From assembly GCF_001619985.1 (NCBI RefSeq), contig NW_017264197.1, positions 1,054,001 to 1,118,000 of the forward strand: a stretch of DNA of 64,000 nucleotides, in the 5' to 3' direction. The DNA is from Xylona heveae TC161. Its lineage: Eukaryota > Ascomycota > Xylonomycetes > Xylonales > Xylonaceae. Numbering within the stretch: the stretch's first letter is position 1; each line of letters starts with the position of its first letter. Positions 44,561 to 56,742 of the stretch are shown in pieces. The translations under genes were made by a program, and so were the position numbers. Below the pieces are notes generated by a model. It was not told the origin of the DNA. It saw nothing but the letters and a program-made list of their open reading frames with translations, and did not search any database.

Positions 44561-47500
44561 ATGCAGCCTTCAGAGTGCTCTACTGCCGAAAAGGAGCTCG
44601 TGTATCAACACTGCAAAGGTGCCTTTAGATACCAAAATGCAAAGGTTCGAACGAAAAAGAAAATCAGAGATATCCTCAGGCAACAAGACGGCAATCATGC
44701 AATCATGACCCTTGGATGGGGAAAAACCGTGCTCATATTGGAAGAGCTCCTTTCTGAAGAAATATTTGAATCTCAAAATAAAGCAGAAGAGAAATTTCCC
44801 CGCCTGTTTACCACACCAAAAGGGCGTGAGATTGAATGTCAAAATTCGGAGCTGGAGGCCGCTGAGTCCGAGTACGAGGTTCTTGGAGAGCCAGAGGAGC
44901 GTAAGTTTTGCATAATTAAAAATTGTATTGACATATAATGACTAAATAGAAAATACTATCCTCTCCCCAACTTCAACGACCCTAAGTCCCGCGACCATGC
45001 CTGTGCCGTCTTTGTTCCCTATGTATCTTCCATTCAGAATTCAGCATCGCATTCTGACATCCGCTCAAGCGAACTTGGAAGAGTGCTGCTATAGTTTTGG
45101 CAGCAAATATCTGCCCGATTGGATGGAGAAAAAGGCTTGGGACTGCCCAGAATCAATTGAGCTCGATGTCTGTGCCAAGCTCTTTGCCAAACGGAAAAAC
45201 CGTACAATCGAAATCCCCGGTCAAGAGCCCTTGAGCTTTCCAGATGCTCAAGCCATGATGGGCGTGGTCGAATTGCGAAACCGTGCCGTACACCGTGAGC
45301 GTGTCATGGCAGTGACGGTTAAAGAAATGGTTCAAAATGCCGTCAAATTTGCGAAGGCTCTTCGTGAAGATGGTGCTGCAGATGCAACCCAGAAAGTATA
45401 CGAGAAGCTGGAGGAGAGTATTGACGAATTGCGTCGCGGCAAAGAGTTCCTCGAAAACCAATTATCTGATAAACTTCAAGAACTCGACAGACGTCGAAAG
45501 GAGTTGGATTGTCTGGAACAAGAAGCAATCGAGCACATGGTAAATGAGGATGCAAGGACAAGAGATTGCCTTGGTTCAGCTTTAGAGAATGCATTGAGGG
45601 AAGTCAACATGGATGAGCTCGAGCAGCTAGAGCGGAGGGATCCGTCTGTTGAAGATCCTGCAGAGAATGACGAGTGCAATCGCGATGATGAAGCTGTGCA
45701 ACGCATGGAGAGTGACGAGACACAGATCAGCTCCGAAGAAGCGCAACTAAACTGGTCAGACACACCTGATGTCGTTGCGGAGACGGAGGAAGGTGTCTCC
45801 TACCCGGAGCCTTCTGAAGATGCTGAGCCCACTGTGGAGGATACGGAGCCTGCCAAGGAAGACCTTGAAGAGGCCCACCTCGAAGATGTGGTCCCAGAAC
45901 TAGATGAGCGGCATTCACAGCAAACATTAGATTGCCCGGTAGAAGAACCTTGCGAGCGGACTTATGCAGAGGAAAGTCCACCATCCGACGAGATATATGA
46001 TGGCGAGAACTATGCAGACTGGACCAGTGCTGCAGAAAGGCGACCTGAAGTGGACGACAATGTGGCCGAAGAAGCTGCCTGCTTTGAAGATGATGTTATT
46101 GGGGATGAGCTACAAGTCGCCGACTCACCAGCTCGAGACGAAGAAAATTTCCATGGTGTTCCTGATGTCGCAGAAATTGACTGCTCTTGCGCTCCAGCAG
46201 AGTCCCCAGCAGAAGCGTACCCTGAAAAGGAAGAAATTTCTTATGTTTATTCTGCTGCCGCAGAAGCTGATTGTTGCTACCCTCCGGAGGAGTGTGTTGT
46301 CAGTGAAGAAAACCCAACAGCGCCGTGCTCTGAAGAAGAGCAGAAGAAGGAAGACGAAGAAGCTCAAATGAATTCACGTCTCGATGCAGACCGACCTGCA
46401 GGCGAAGAGCTTTTTGCTCAACGGCCAGATCCCTGGGGAGCATTGGATGAAATGAATACGCAGCCTTCTTTTGAGGAAAACGGGACGGCATATCCAAGTG
46501 ACGATGCCGGCCCTAGCGCGCCTCATCTTCCTGTCGATAATGGAGAGTTACCAGTCGAAGAAGCTCGTGACAATCTTGAGGCCCCTCTTTCTTGTTCACC
46601 TCCTCATTCTCCGCCGCCGCCGGCTTTCACTGCCGAGTCACAACTTCTTGAACGGAATGTATTTCGATTCGAATATGTACATTCAAACGTCGCAAAATTC
46701 GGCGATCAACTATGGGTTGGTCCTTTTTGCGCCCATTGCCACCAGGAATTGGTTTGTAAGAAATTGGCTAATAAGAACAAGAAGAACAAGAAAATGCAAT
46801 GGAGGTGTCCTGAACATGATGTTTTGTACTCTGATGAGCGAATGTGGAAACCATGGGATGAACCGCTTGACCCAAGCAAGCCTGACAACGAAGATTTTTC
46901 TGTCAATGCAGAGTCAGTCGAAGAACCCGGGAAACCAGCAGAGCATTATGCTCCTATCGAGCCCGAGAACTGCATGGTCGAAGAGAATCCCGAGCAAGAA
47001 CAAACAGAAATGGGCGAACCCGAAGTACCTGTTCAAGAAGCCATGCCCGAGCCTCTCTCCATGCAAGAAGACAACCATCCCGACATCTCAAAGGACACAC
47101 ATCCCGCAGAATACGCTCCTCCTCTTCCTCTTCCTCCTGACGAATCCAACCCTCAAACCACGTCTCACAGCAATCTCCATGACGACACGACTCAAACCCA
47201 AGAAAGGCAATTCACTCTAGTTCTCCCTGATAGGATTTTTCAGTTCTCGAATACTGATCTCAATCCACATGATTTGTCTAATGCCATACACGCATTCGTG
47301 CGCGGTTTGACTGCTAGTCAGACCCAGCAAACGACTCTGAGTAATGCTAGCGCGGAGACACATGCGGGTGTACATATAGATGGAGATGGAGATGGGCGAG
47401 TATCAATACCACCGCCTGCAGGGCCGCTCGACGAGATCAGTCGAGATATAACTAGACAAGAAGAGTCAAAGTGGCGTTCGTGGCTTTCTGAGCCCGAACA

Positions 47501-47627
47501 TAACGACAATGCAGAGAAATATGCGAGCCGGCTTGGAGATGGGGTTGAGGATGAAGAAGGAGAAGGAGACGGAGAAGAGGACGGAGAAGAGGACGGAGAA
47601 GAGGACGTATTCTACGACGCGGAATAA
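44561..47627 (+). CDS. Large acidic fungal protein of unknown function
   Basis: Exons 44561-44900 and 44950-47627, intron 49 nt, phase 1 (1005 aa). The first 350 residues are ordered: CPESIELDVCAKLFAKRKNR, then MMGVVELRNRAVHRERV and helical coiled-coil-like KVYEKLEESIDELRRGKEFL and LDRRRKELDCLEQEAIEHM. I recall proteins with this CPES...R.AVHR block in Aspergillus and Penicillium carrying the misleading name 'ubiquinol-cytochrome-c reductase cytochrome c1'; nothing here (no CXXCH heme site) supports that. The middle 400 residues are dominated by Glu/Asp/Ser/Pro. A short possible metal site, CAHCHQELVCKK followed by WRCPEHD, lies near 700-740. The end is a GDGEEDGEED repeat. No signal peptide or membrane span. 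Role unknown; a protein-binding scaffold is one guess. Confidence 0.82.
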
Positions 47628-48932
47628 TATCGCCGCTATTTTTCTTGTCATTGTTTTTATTCTTGTTATTTTTTATTAAGTAGTAGTGCTGGTGGTGTTG
47701 TTGTTTTTGTTGTCGTCAAGAACCTGTATATAGCGTAGATATCTGAGAATCCCAGCATATAAAGTATTGTCAGCCACTAACACTGGGGTCAGATACTGCC
47801 ACTGCCACTGGGCCTACATCTTACATCTCACATCTCAAATCTCACACCAAACACCAAAAATCATTTACCCCACATGAGAAACGAAAGTATAGAAGCGAAA
47901 TTGAAGACAGGGAAATTGTATTTTTCATAACGTATAACGTATTACGTATTCGAGACAGTGAAAACCGTTGAATACTGGAATATTGGAATAACACAGCCCT
48001 ATTCCTATCATAGACTGATCCTGCATATACGTGTGCCTTAAAGTACCCAAAACCCTAAACCCTTGAAATCCCAAAACCCTAAAACCGAAGACCCTCAGAG
48101 AGATCCTAAGACCCTAAACCCCAAGATCCTCAAACCCGAGACAAGATCCTAAGCCCCTAAAACCTAAGACCTAAGACCCAAGACCCAAGACCTAAGACCG
48201 AAGACCTAAAACCTAGGACCGAAAATAAAACGCGCTCCGACGTACGCAATTTGAAAATGTCAACGTCAACAAAGATAGAAGTCGAAAGTAGAAGTAACAG
48301 AGCATGTGGTGCCAGATCCCAGCTGTCCGTCATTTAAAGAAAAAAAAAGAAAGTTGAGAAAATTGAGATATCATAAAGAATAAAGGTGCAAGCTGAAAGT
48401 GGAAATGGAAAGTTGGAAGCTGGAAAGGCTGAAATAGAAGGTAGGTAGCTAAAGCGGCAAGTTGATCTCATATTTGCGGGGATGGAAAAAAGGGAGAAAG
48501 AGAAAGAAAAAGAAAAGAAAAGAAAAGAAAAGAAGAAAAGAAGAACAAAGTGAGAAAAAAGTAAATAAATGAAATGAATAGAAACAATATGATGAAACCG
48601 GTAACCGCACGCTAATAACGCCAAACTTACGCCACTTTTTTGCAGACATGGTTCATGAGAAATCGACTTGCATTGCAGAAAAGCAAATGGTGGAAAAGTG
48701 GAAAAGTGGAAAGAAAAGGGAGCCGTTAACAGAGGAAGGAAAAGATGAAGGAATAAGAGAAAAAAAAAGGTGAAGTGAAAAGTAGAGTAAAGGTCAATAG
48801 GTAAGGTAGGTAGAGTAAAGTAGAGGAAGCCGATAAGGGGGAGTATGTTAGGTAAAGATATGGTGTGAAGATGCGCTTATTTGGACCCGACCCAACGCAG
48901 AATTCGGAACCCAGGTAATCCAATATCGGACA
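47628..48932. other. 1.3 kb spacer with telomere-like and purine-rich repeats
   Basis: Between convergent genes. It carries degenerate CCCTAA-like octamers at about 48035-48230 and GAAAA repeats at about 48491-48549. The minus-strand T-rich frames here are low-complexity artefacts. No gene seen. Confidence 0.6.
48035..48230. repeat. Degenerate telomere-like CCCTAA/ACCTAAG repeat tract
   Basis: About twenty loose 7-9 bp units such as aaaccctaa, agaccctaa, gatcctaag, aagacctaa and aagacccaa run in one direction. Fungal telomeres are TTAGGG, whose complement is CCCTAA, so several units match exactly while others drift. Confidence 0.6.
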
Positions 48933-50938
48933 TCACGCCTGATGATCTTCTGAAAAATATCGTTTCGATCGACTCCTGACGGCCATGGCTTTTGGATCCT
49001 TTGGCATATTCGTATGATGGACTACATGCGGCCGGTAGACTGCATCGACGGGGGGCATCCAATCGTCGAGACCGAGGGGGAAGTACTCGTAAAGCGAGTC
49101 GGCGCTTTCGTCGGGACTGCCGAGGAACTTTGATGAAAAGGAAGGAGGACGGGGAATGGAGGATAGGCGGGGTGTTTTGTTAGAGCGGAGACTCTGTGCC
49201 GACTGTTGCGCCGCTGATGCATTGGCAGATGATGAGGAGTTGGGCATGGCCGAGCTCGTAAAAGCACAACCACCACTATTCGTGATGCCCATGGATTGGC
49301 GTTTTTGAGAGAGTGATTGTTGAGGAGGATGGTCGTCGGTGAGGGAGAGGTTTATGGGAGCAGGAACGCGCATGGCGCTGGCCATGCTGGTAGAGTAGCG
49401 TGAAGCTTCGGGACTGGACTGTGCGTAGACGGGAGACTGGCGGGCGTTGGAAGGTTTGTGGGTGGGATTTTGGTAGTTTTGATTGGGGATGGCGGTGAGC
49501 GAGCCAGGCTGGTTCTGTGTCGATAGTTTGACCCAATCGACAAATCCGGGGGACATTTGCAGGTCATGCGGGTCGTATTGGAAAGCTATTTGTTGTGAAG
49601 TCATCGACATGTCCGCCGCAGGGGCCCCTGTGACCGCCACTGCTGCTGCAGGTGTTGATGTTGGACCTGGTCCTGTCACTGGTCCAATTCCGGTATCTGA
49701 TGTCAGAGTGCCAGTCGTGGCGGGAGTGGCGCTGGATGGAGCCGGATGCTGCTGCTGCTGTCCTGACTCCCCTGTCGATGTCCGTGACAAGCTACCTCCA
49801 GATGGGCCGTGTTGATGCTTGCGCGATGTCGAGCCGCCGCCGTTGAGCGGAAAATCCTTGCGTGATTGAAAGTTGCGGGGGCTTCTGCCGCGTACGATGA
49901 TGGCGCCGGAATGAGCTTCGGCAACGGATACTTTGTTTCCAGTGGCAAGGGTCGCCATGAGTTTTATATGCACGACGAAATGTTGCTGGAGTTCCTTTCT
50001 TCGGCCATTGTTCGCCGTGGCAATACGGAATTGAAGACGTTTCCATGCAATGGGAAATGTAGCGTATTCAGCTTCAACGTCTGTTGAATTGAGGTCAATG
50101 GGTAAAGGCGGAGGCTCCTTTTCTGTTTTATCTTCTGGGATTTGTCCATTCAATGTGGGGGTCTTCCATGGGACTGAAATGACCTTGACGGGATTTCCTT
50201 CGACGGATTCAGTGGCAGATATGGCTAGGTCTTGTCCGATGATAGGGATACGCTCCCCTTGCTCGGTCATGATACACTGCATGGTCCGTGACATGGTAAT
50301 TTGTCCAGAGATTTGGAAAAGGTTCCTTCGATAACAGGTCAATTCCGTCGCTGGCTTGGACGGTTCTCCTGTAGTAGCCCAGGGCGATTCGGCAAGGAAG
50401 AACATGCCATGTAACTGCGCAGTTATCGAGACTGATGTCCGCATTCCGCTGAAATCCAGGAGCGTGTAATTGTAAGTTGGGGTACTAAAACTGAGAAGCT
50501 TATTGTCGCGATCAATTGATGGGCTCTCGGGCATCATGTGATCCCGCACAGTTGAATCATAGGCGCTGGCGGCATCTGAATAGGGCTCATCTAATGCGCT
50601 GGGAGCATATCGAGAAAGGTTAGGATGAGAATGCGGCGGCATCGATGGCGGCGGGGCGAATGCCATGGCATCTTCGCTCCTAGATCAACGCAGGTTGAGT
50701 TAATATTTGGTCTTGCATTCTGGCGCATGCATATCGCAATCGCATCGATATGTGTCGACGACGATAGCAGAGTAATAATTTACAGTGAAGCGTGAGCTTA
50801 CCCAACATAGGTATCCGTCTCCAAACTGTTATTCTGCGGGTCGACCAAGTCAAGCAGTTGCATAGAGTCCACGCCGCCAATGCCTAAACTCGTGGCCGGC
50901 AGGTAAGACATGGCCGTCATGGCATCGTAGCCCTCCAT
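48933..50938 (-). CDS. Ndt80/PhoG-family transcription factor (XprG/VIB-1/RON1 class)
   Basis: p53-like (Ig-fold) DNA-binding regulator. Exons 50938-50802 (MEGYDAMTAMSYLPATSLG) and 50679-48933, intron 122 nt, phase 2 (627 aa). The NDT80 domain spans roughly 75-290: PTYNYTLLDFSGMRTSVSIT, LHGMFFLAESPWATTGE, CYRRNLFQISGQITM, SATESVEGNPVKVISVPWKT, PIAWKRLQFRIATANNGRRK, QQHFVVHIKLMATLATGNK and IIVRGRSPRNFQSRKDFPL. The rest is Ser/Gln/Pro-rich, ending RSRSKRYFSEDHQA. Relatives control carbon-starvation proteases and autolysis (A. nidulans XprG), heterokaryon incompatibility death (N. crassa VIB-1) and GlcNAc catabolism (T. reesei RON1). Overall wording is nearest to XprG/VIB-1 in my memory; its place beside GlcNAc genes favours a chitin/GlcNAc link. 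Confidence 0.93.
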
Positions 50939-52541
50939 GGTGATTGTTTAGCTGCTGCGAAGAGCAAGCGGCGACGGCGTGGGGACGGCCGAGTCCGCAG
51001 CGGCCGCGGCGCATCTAGTCGGCAGCAGAAGCCAGTTTCGTATTACGCTTCAACGATGTGAACGACGATGTTTGATGTTCAATAGCCAAAATAAACCGCA
51101 GCACAATCGGCGTGGAGGAGATATGTATCGCGATATCGACCCTTGCTGGAGCAAACGTGAAGGGAGAGCTTGTGATTTGCCTCCCTGTCCTTTTCTCTCT
51201 TTGTCTGTCTTCTCGCCGACTGCCAGCGACAGGTTACCGTAGTAAGATTATGGGCAGTTCGATAGGTGTTAGCTTATCTCCAGCGTTCGGGAAGTTGTCT
51301 CGACAAGACTCCCACTATACTCTAGCTTGGCCCGGCCGAGGCTCTAGCTGGAGGCACGGGTACCAAATAAGAATGGGCCAATAAGGACAACTGAATGGAA
51401 ACAACACCTTTACCGTCTTCCTCTTCACACGATACGGGATAGGGGATGATATGGTATTTCCAAGAATAAAATGCAAGCAATCCAGCGGGCCGTTGAATCA
51501 GCTCCGAAGGCTTCTTTTTGGTTCCACAACGGACATGGTTGCCCCTATCAGGCTGGGCGACATTGACAAGGCCGAAAGTCTGGAGAGTCGAGTGCTTGAA
51601 GCGACACGATTCGGTGACTACCCCGACGGCGGGGAAGAAAGGGGGGTTTTCCCCTTGGTTCTGGTACAGCGCACGAGAGAGAGAATGAGTGCTCGTGTCG
51701 GAGAAGGCGGTAGGGCATTGCTGTATCTGTACAAGCTGGCCCCCCCCCATGACCCGCAATTCTACTTTTGTGGTTCCGCGTGGCGGGCCCAGCGGCGGCG
51801 ACACATCTCCCACTTGACTAATTGATGCTAGTCTCAATCCATTGCCTTTCGAACCCATTATCTGGGGCAGCTTTGCGAGGGGCGAGGGACATTTCACAGC
51901 TCATTGTCACACCATTTCGCGCTCGCCGATTTGGTCTGATGTTGTCTTTTTTCAGATGTCATTCATGTTGTTATCCAAAGAAACATCGAATTGCATCGCC
52001 AAGAACATTGAGTCGTATTCATTTCAAAATTGCGCCGAACGGTTGGATTCAGCGCATACAAACAATCAGGGGAATAATCGTCGCAAAACCCCACGCCTGT
52101 CCTTGCGTGGCATAGGGATCCAAAACAAACTCTAAACATGCTGCATCTTTTTCTGCCATCTGAAAGCGGATCGAAATTGGAATGTCCATCCGTGCCGCTT
52201 GAACAAAATTACCAAAAAGTCGCTTGAGTGATTGAAAATAATGTCGCAGTAATAATAAGTAAGCTATAACCCGCGCCAAACTCCACCCTTCGTCTCCTTT
52301 GCGCGCGCCATTTAATCTCTTCGAAACCCTTTAATGTCGACGGGTGCAACGAACATTTTTATTCATCTTGTCAACCACAGCTGTTTTCTTGAGGATTCCT
52401 CTTTTGGTGCACATCCGTTGGTTTCACGACGGTGGTACCATGGTCCACGTTGCTGCATCGCACGTGACTTCTTCAAAGCTGTGTAAGACATGGAAGCCAA
52501 TCGCAGAAAGGCTATCAAAATTTCCATCACCGTCGATCTGT
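50939..52541. other. 1.6 kb spacer with Ndt80-family gene promoter
   Basis: Upstream of the minus-strand regulator and 3' of the GH3-GNAT gene. A minus-strand 191-codon frame at 51322-51897 lacks family features and is not called. A C9 run lies near 51740-51748. Confidence 0.45.
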
Positions 52542-55465
52542 TCAGAGATTAGAAATTGACTTTACCCAGACTTGCTCTTGGTAGAAGGTCTTTTGTCTTA
52601 CATGATCGAGAATGCAAGTATTACATCCTTGTGCTTTGAGCTGCCGGACACCTAGTAATATGAGACCTTGCAAAAGGGTCGAATACTCGCCAACCGACGG
52701 TGATATCACCGGGGAGGAAATGCCCCCAGTAGTCTCGTGAGTATCTCGTAGCGAGGGGACGAATTCTGCAAGAGCTGAATGGTCGTTGTAAATAATGACA
52801 CTTCCAAGCACGGCGCCATCTTCAGGTCGTTTCGCGCGGATGATTCCGCAATTTTTCTGGTCGGCCAACGCCAGTCGATACATTTCCGCCACTCCCTGTC
52901 TTGTGTTTGTGCGTATATGATCCAAGATATTCTCGGCATAATCCCATCCAAAGACCATGTCGAATTCTACTCCTGCGCCTGCCAGGCTTCTTGCGAGCCC
53001 CTCGGGTGCAGACCATGTACTAAGGTTGCGAATAGCCATGCTGCACACCGGCCGTGAAAGGGCTGTGTTCCAGCCCATGTTGGCAAACCATTGTCGTAAT
53101 CGCTTCTTCTCCACCGAGCTGCCAGAGGGGATGCCTAGAAAGATGTTGGGGAGCCTGGACCCCAACTGAAAGCGCTTAATTCCTTCCCGCTGCAAAAGGG
53201 TGCGGATTGCGCGGTTATGCAGGGAATGGCCGATGGAGAGCTTTCTTCGCGCGGGGTCAACGAAAAGAGAGCCGATCACGCCGGTCCCTGTACTGCGGAA
53301 AAAGTAGGTCGAGCAGAACCCGTAGAGAGCCTTGGTGCTACTGTTGCGGACCACAAAATGTGCCTCATCAATATCAGGATTGTGCAAGAGAAACGAATTT
53401 GAAGTCGTGTTGGCAAGCTCTGACCGATGACCTGAGCCTCCGTCCACACAAGCTTCGATGAGTCCATCGAGCGAGTTGGCATCTCGCTCTTCATTCCAAT
53501 TTTCTACGAGCCAGTGTTGACGCGACAGATGCAGTTTCTGGCTCTGGCTGATGGTGCCGGGAAGGGCGCCGCTGGGATTGATTTCTCCATAAAGCACCTT
53601 GACCAAGGCAGTCAAGGCAGTCTCTGTAAAATCGTAAGTGCAGACATAGGTGCCAATAGAAGGATCCATGGCAAAGTCGTAAGGCGAGCTCACAGAAACC
53701 ACAATAAGCGGCTTCTCACGTTTCTCGCCGCCGTTTGATTCCTGCATGTTACAAATCATTGAAATGTGTTTGGTGAAGCCATTTTGGTAAAGGTTGCGGT
53801 TTGCATCCGCTGTGAGGATAATGACGGCACCTGCGCGGCTGATGAGATCTTCATGAACTGGGCGTACCCCATTAGCCGTGTAAGAGGTATGCAACACGCG
53901 TCCGCTTCGCTGCCGAGCCAAGGATCTGCCCAGTTCTCGAAAGACGCTCTCGCCGCTCATGACAGACGCACTGCGCTCCCAGACGGCTGGCTCTGGCGAT
54001 GCCATCACTGCATGATCCGACAGTTCACGGGACTGCGCAGATGCTGGAAGGGGTTTCACCAGCGGTGTCAGAAGAAGCAATTCCTCCTCGGGCTCCAGGA
54101 TGTTAGATAAAGGAATGAAATGATTCTTGTCACGAACCACCGTAATTGAACTATTATAGGCTTTTGTAGACAGGCTTGTGTGCGAAGGTTGAAGAGTTGA
54201 GAGAAGGCCTAGTCCAGGAGGATTCAGTGCTTTCTCCCAAGAAGTGGATTTTGCCTTCATCGCGAGGATGCGTCGTAAGGACTCATAAATACGCTTCTCG
54301 GAGATCATGCCATTGTCCACTCCCAGCTTTAAGCCGTTGATTGCTTCCTGTTGTACAGAGAAAGACCGGCAGAGCAAGATGGCATCACATCCAGCTTTGA
54401 CTGCCATGACGGTGCCACCTCGCACACCAATGTTGTGACTCAAAGCTTCCATCTCGAGACATTCGGACACAACGACACCATTGAACCCGAGATCAGAGCG
54501 CAAAAGATCATCGACCACGCGGTCAGACAAGCAGGCATGCATTACATTCATGCCTTCCGAAGACATGGCACAGCCGCCTACCATCATTGCATCGAGACCT
54601 TGCACAATGGCATTGCGGAATGGGACCAGCGCGCTCATCGTCAATTGCTCCAAGGAATCTGTAATGACCGGCACATCGAGCGCTGATCCCAGAAATTCAA
54701 GATTTCCATAGGACGGGAAATGCTTGCCGCATGTCACAAGACCGGCTTCCTGGTAGCCCTTCATAAAAGCAACGCCGTACATGGAGACTTCTTGAGGATC
54801 GTCTCCGGATGCTCTGACGCCCAATGGTTGATTTCGTACGTTGGTTAGCACATCCAAAACGGGGCCGAGGATCCAGTTCACTCCGATCGAGGACAATTCC
54901 TGTGCAGTTGCTTTTCCGACCTCGTACGCCAGTTCGGTGGATCCTGTGGCAGCGAGGCCCATGGCGCTGGGGAACTGTCGAATGTAGATTTCATCAAAGA
55001 GGCTGTTGACGCCTCCATTCTCTTGGTCCAGGGCGATAGCCAAAGGCACCGGGTGGCCTGCATCATGGGCAATTTTCTGCAGCTCGTAGACCAAGGCAGC
55101 TGTTTGTTCGGCAGCTATATCGAGAATGTCAGTTGAAGAGATATATGAGGAAGAAACCTCAATGATTAAAATGGACTACAATGATGCCGGTGAAGAATAC
55201 GGGGAAATTCTATGCACAGTACATTTGAGATTTTTGGCGGTCAAGAGAACTGAGCCTAGGTGATGCTTTTCGATCAGAGCTCGAATCTGGGGTGTGACTG
55301 TAGTCCCATCAAAGCCCATCATAAAGAGCTGCCCCATGGACCTAGCTCCCCCGCAATGGGGCGCATGTCAGCATCGGTTGCGTCCTGGCTACTGCGAACA
55401 AAGTCAGTGACAGACCTATCCATGTTATCCCAAACGGGATCCAGCTTGTCGTCTCGCGAAGCCAT
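52542..55465 (-). CDS. GH3 beta-N-acetylglucosaminidase-like protein with C-terminal GNAT domains
   Basis: Exons 55465-55416, 55341-55223, 55114-52542 (913 aa); introns 74 and 108 nt, GT-AG, phases 2 and 1. The joins give NMDRSMGQLFMMGFDGTTVT and LLTAKNLKSAEQTAALVYEL, the known N-terminal GH3 pattern. The barrel has LAIALDQENGGVN, GPVLDVLTNVRNQPLGVRA, KHFPSYGNLEFLGSALDVPV (187-206) and GVVVSECLEMEAL (269-281). The second half has GNAT-type segments: GVIGSLFVDPARRKLSIGHS plus LHNRAIRTLLQREGI, and a weaker second copy starting VLGSVIIYNDHSALAEFVP. This GH3-GNAT fusion matches Trichoderma NAG3 of the GlcNAc cluster. No signal peptide, so it should act in the cytosol. The bacterial NagZ Asp-His acid/base pair and nucleophile Asp are not conserved here, so hydrolase activity is not certain. 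Confidence 0.9.
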
Positions 55466-56742
55466 AATCGGAAATATCGAATTGGATAAAACACAATGCT
55501 AATCACATGGCAAGTGACCCGTGTAGGGTAGCGTTGCAGAGGTGCGCTGTGTGGATGATGTGGGTCGTCGATGTTACTGTATCGAAAGTGATTAAACTCA
55601 ATCCTGCTCGGCGGTTCTTGGGGTAAATACGAGGATGGATTGAAAGCCAAGTTTTTAGTCGCGGCGCAGAAGTGGTAATATCATTTGACTGGGTCCCTTT
55701 CATCGAGAAGCCTTGCATTTAGTTGCTGACACTTGAACAGCCAATCCAAAATGACCCCAGAGCACTTCAAATCGTGATAATAATGTTACAGAAAGTTGAT
55801 ACAGGAAAAGGGTTATTCTGCGGGGTGGGCAAGAAGGGGCTTTCCAACACCTTCTAGGGTTAATCAATGTTAACCCGACGATATCAACCGATACATACCA
55901 GCATCAGTGTCTCATAACCTCTACCAAAATGTCACTTGAAGTCTGCTTCAATCGTCTCCGCCCGTTGAACATTTGCATGGCCCATTCGCAGGCCTTCTGG
56001 GATTTGAGGGTATCAACAGGTGTTCAAGACATCTGTTGTAACGAAACTATGATAGCCGGACCCTGTTCGGATCCCCCCGATCTCACCACGATAATAAGAG
56101 CGCTAAAGGGTGCTGAAATAATTGGGGTGGCTGGAGTGGGACTTGATGGGTGCTAATGAATCACTTAGTACGGAGTACAGTTATATTCGATCGGCGCGGG
56201 GACTCGCTCCCAAACACCGACAACGAATGTAACGGTTTGGGGGTTGCGGTTAAGCAACCTACCGGACCTTGGGAGTAGTCACAGCGAGCCGGCCTGACCT
56301 GACATCACCCCGAAGAGGGCAAAGCTGGCCAGTAGGGTAGAGAGGAGACGACGACATGGCAGCATAATGGCACGCTATTAGCTGCTATTCGCCAGTCTCT
56401 CAAACGGCATGGCATCTGCTTCTGATCAATTGAAAGCTTCACAATTGTGCTACATTCTACGTCTTATGATATACTTCACCTCTTCAATCTTGTGATGATT
56501 TGATTTACGTTGACAATTGCTCTTTATCTGTGCTATCTCCTTCTGTATCTCTAGCATCGTGAGAATTGTTCTGAAGTCTTCCCCGCGTCACTTATCTGAA
56601 TTATCTACCCATTTCCAATCTCAAATTAACTTCGAAATCTGTTGATTTTGGTTCTGCACTTATATATAAATATTCGATTTCTTCTGTCATTGGTTTTGCT
56701 TGCAGTTTGGAAGGCAGTCTATCAGTTTACGGCACCAGCGAC
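55466..56742. promoter_or_regulatory. Divergent promoter region of GH3-GNAT and deacetylase genes
   Basis: 1277 bp shared by two GlcNAc-related genes that face away from each other. Two GATA cores occur close together at 56592-56605 (cttatctgaattatct). A pyrimidine-rich run ends in ttgcag at 56699-56704, a possible 5'-UTR intron acceptor just before the deacetylase ATG. Confidence 0.55.

Noticed and set aside
44997-47627. Cytochrome c1 identity for the acidic protein
   Set aside because: No CXXCH heme-binding motif, no membrane anchor and far too long; the label is a propagated database name as far as I recall.
48334-48923. Minus-strand hydrophobic Phe/Ser-rich frames
   Set aside because: Translations of GAAA-type purine repeats; low-complexity artefacts.
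51322-51897. 191-codon minus-strand frame in the spacer between Ndt80-family and GH3-GNAT genes
   Set aside because: No recognisable domain, no splice partners, composition like random intergenic DNA.
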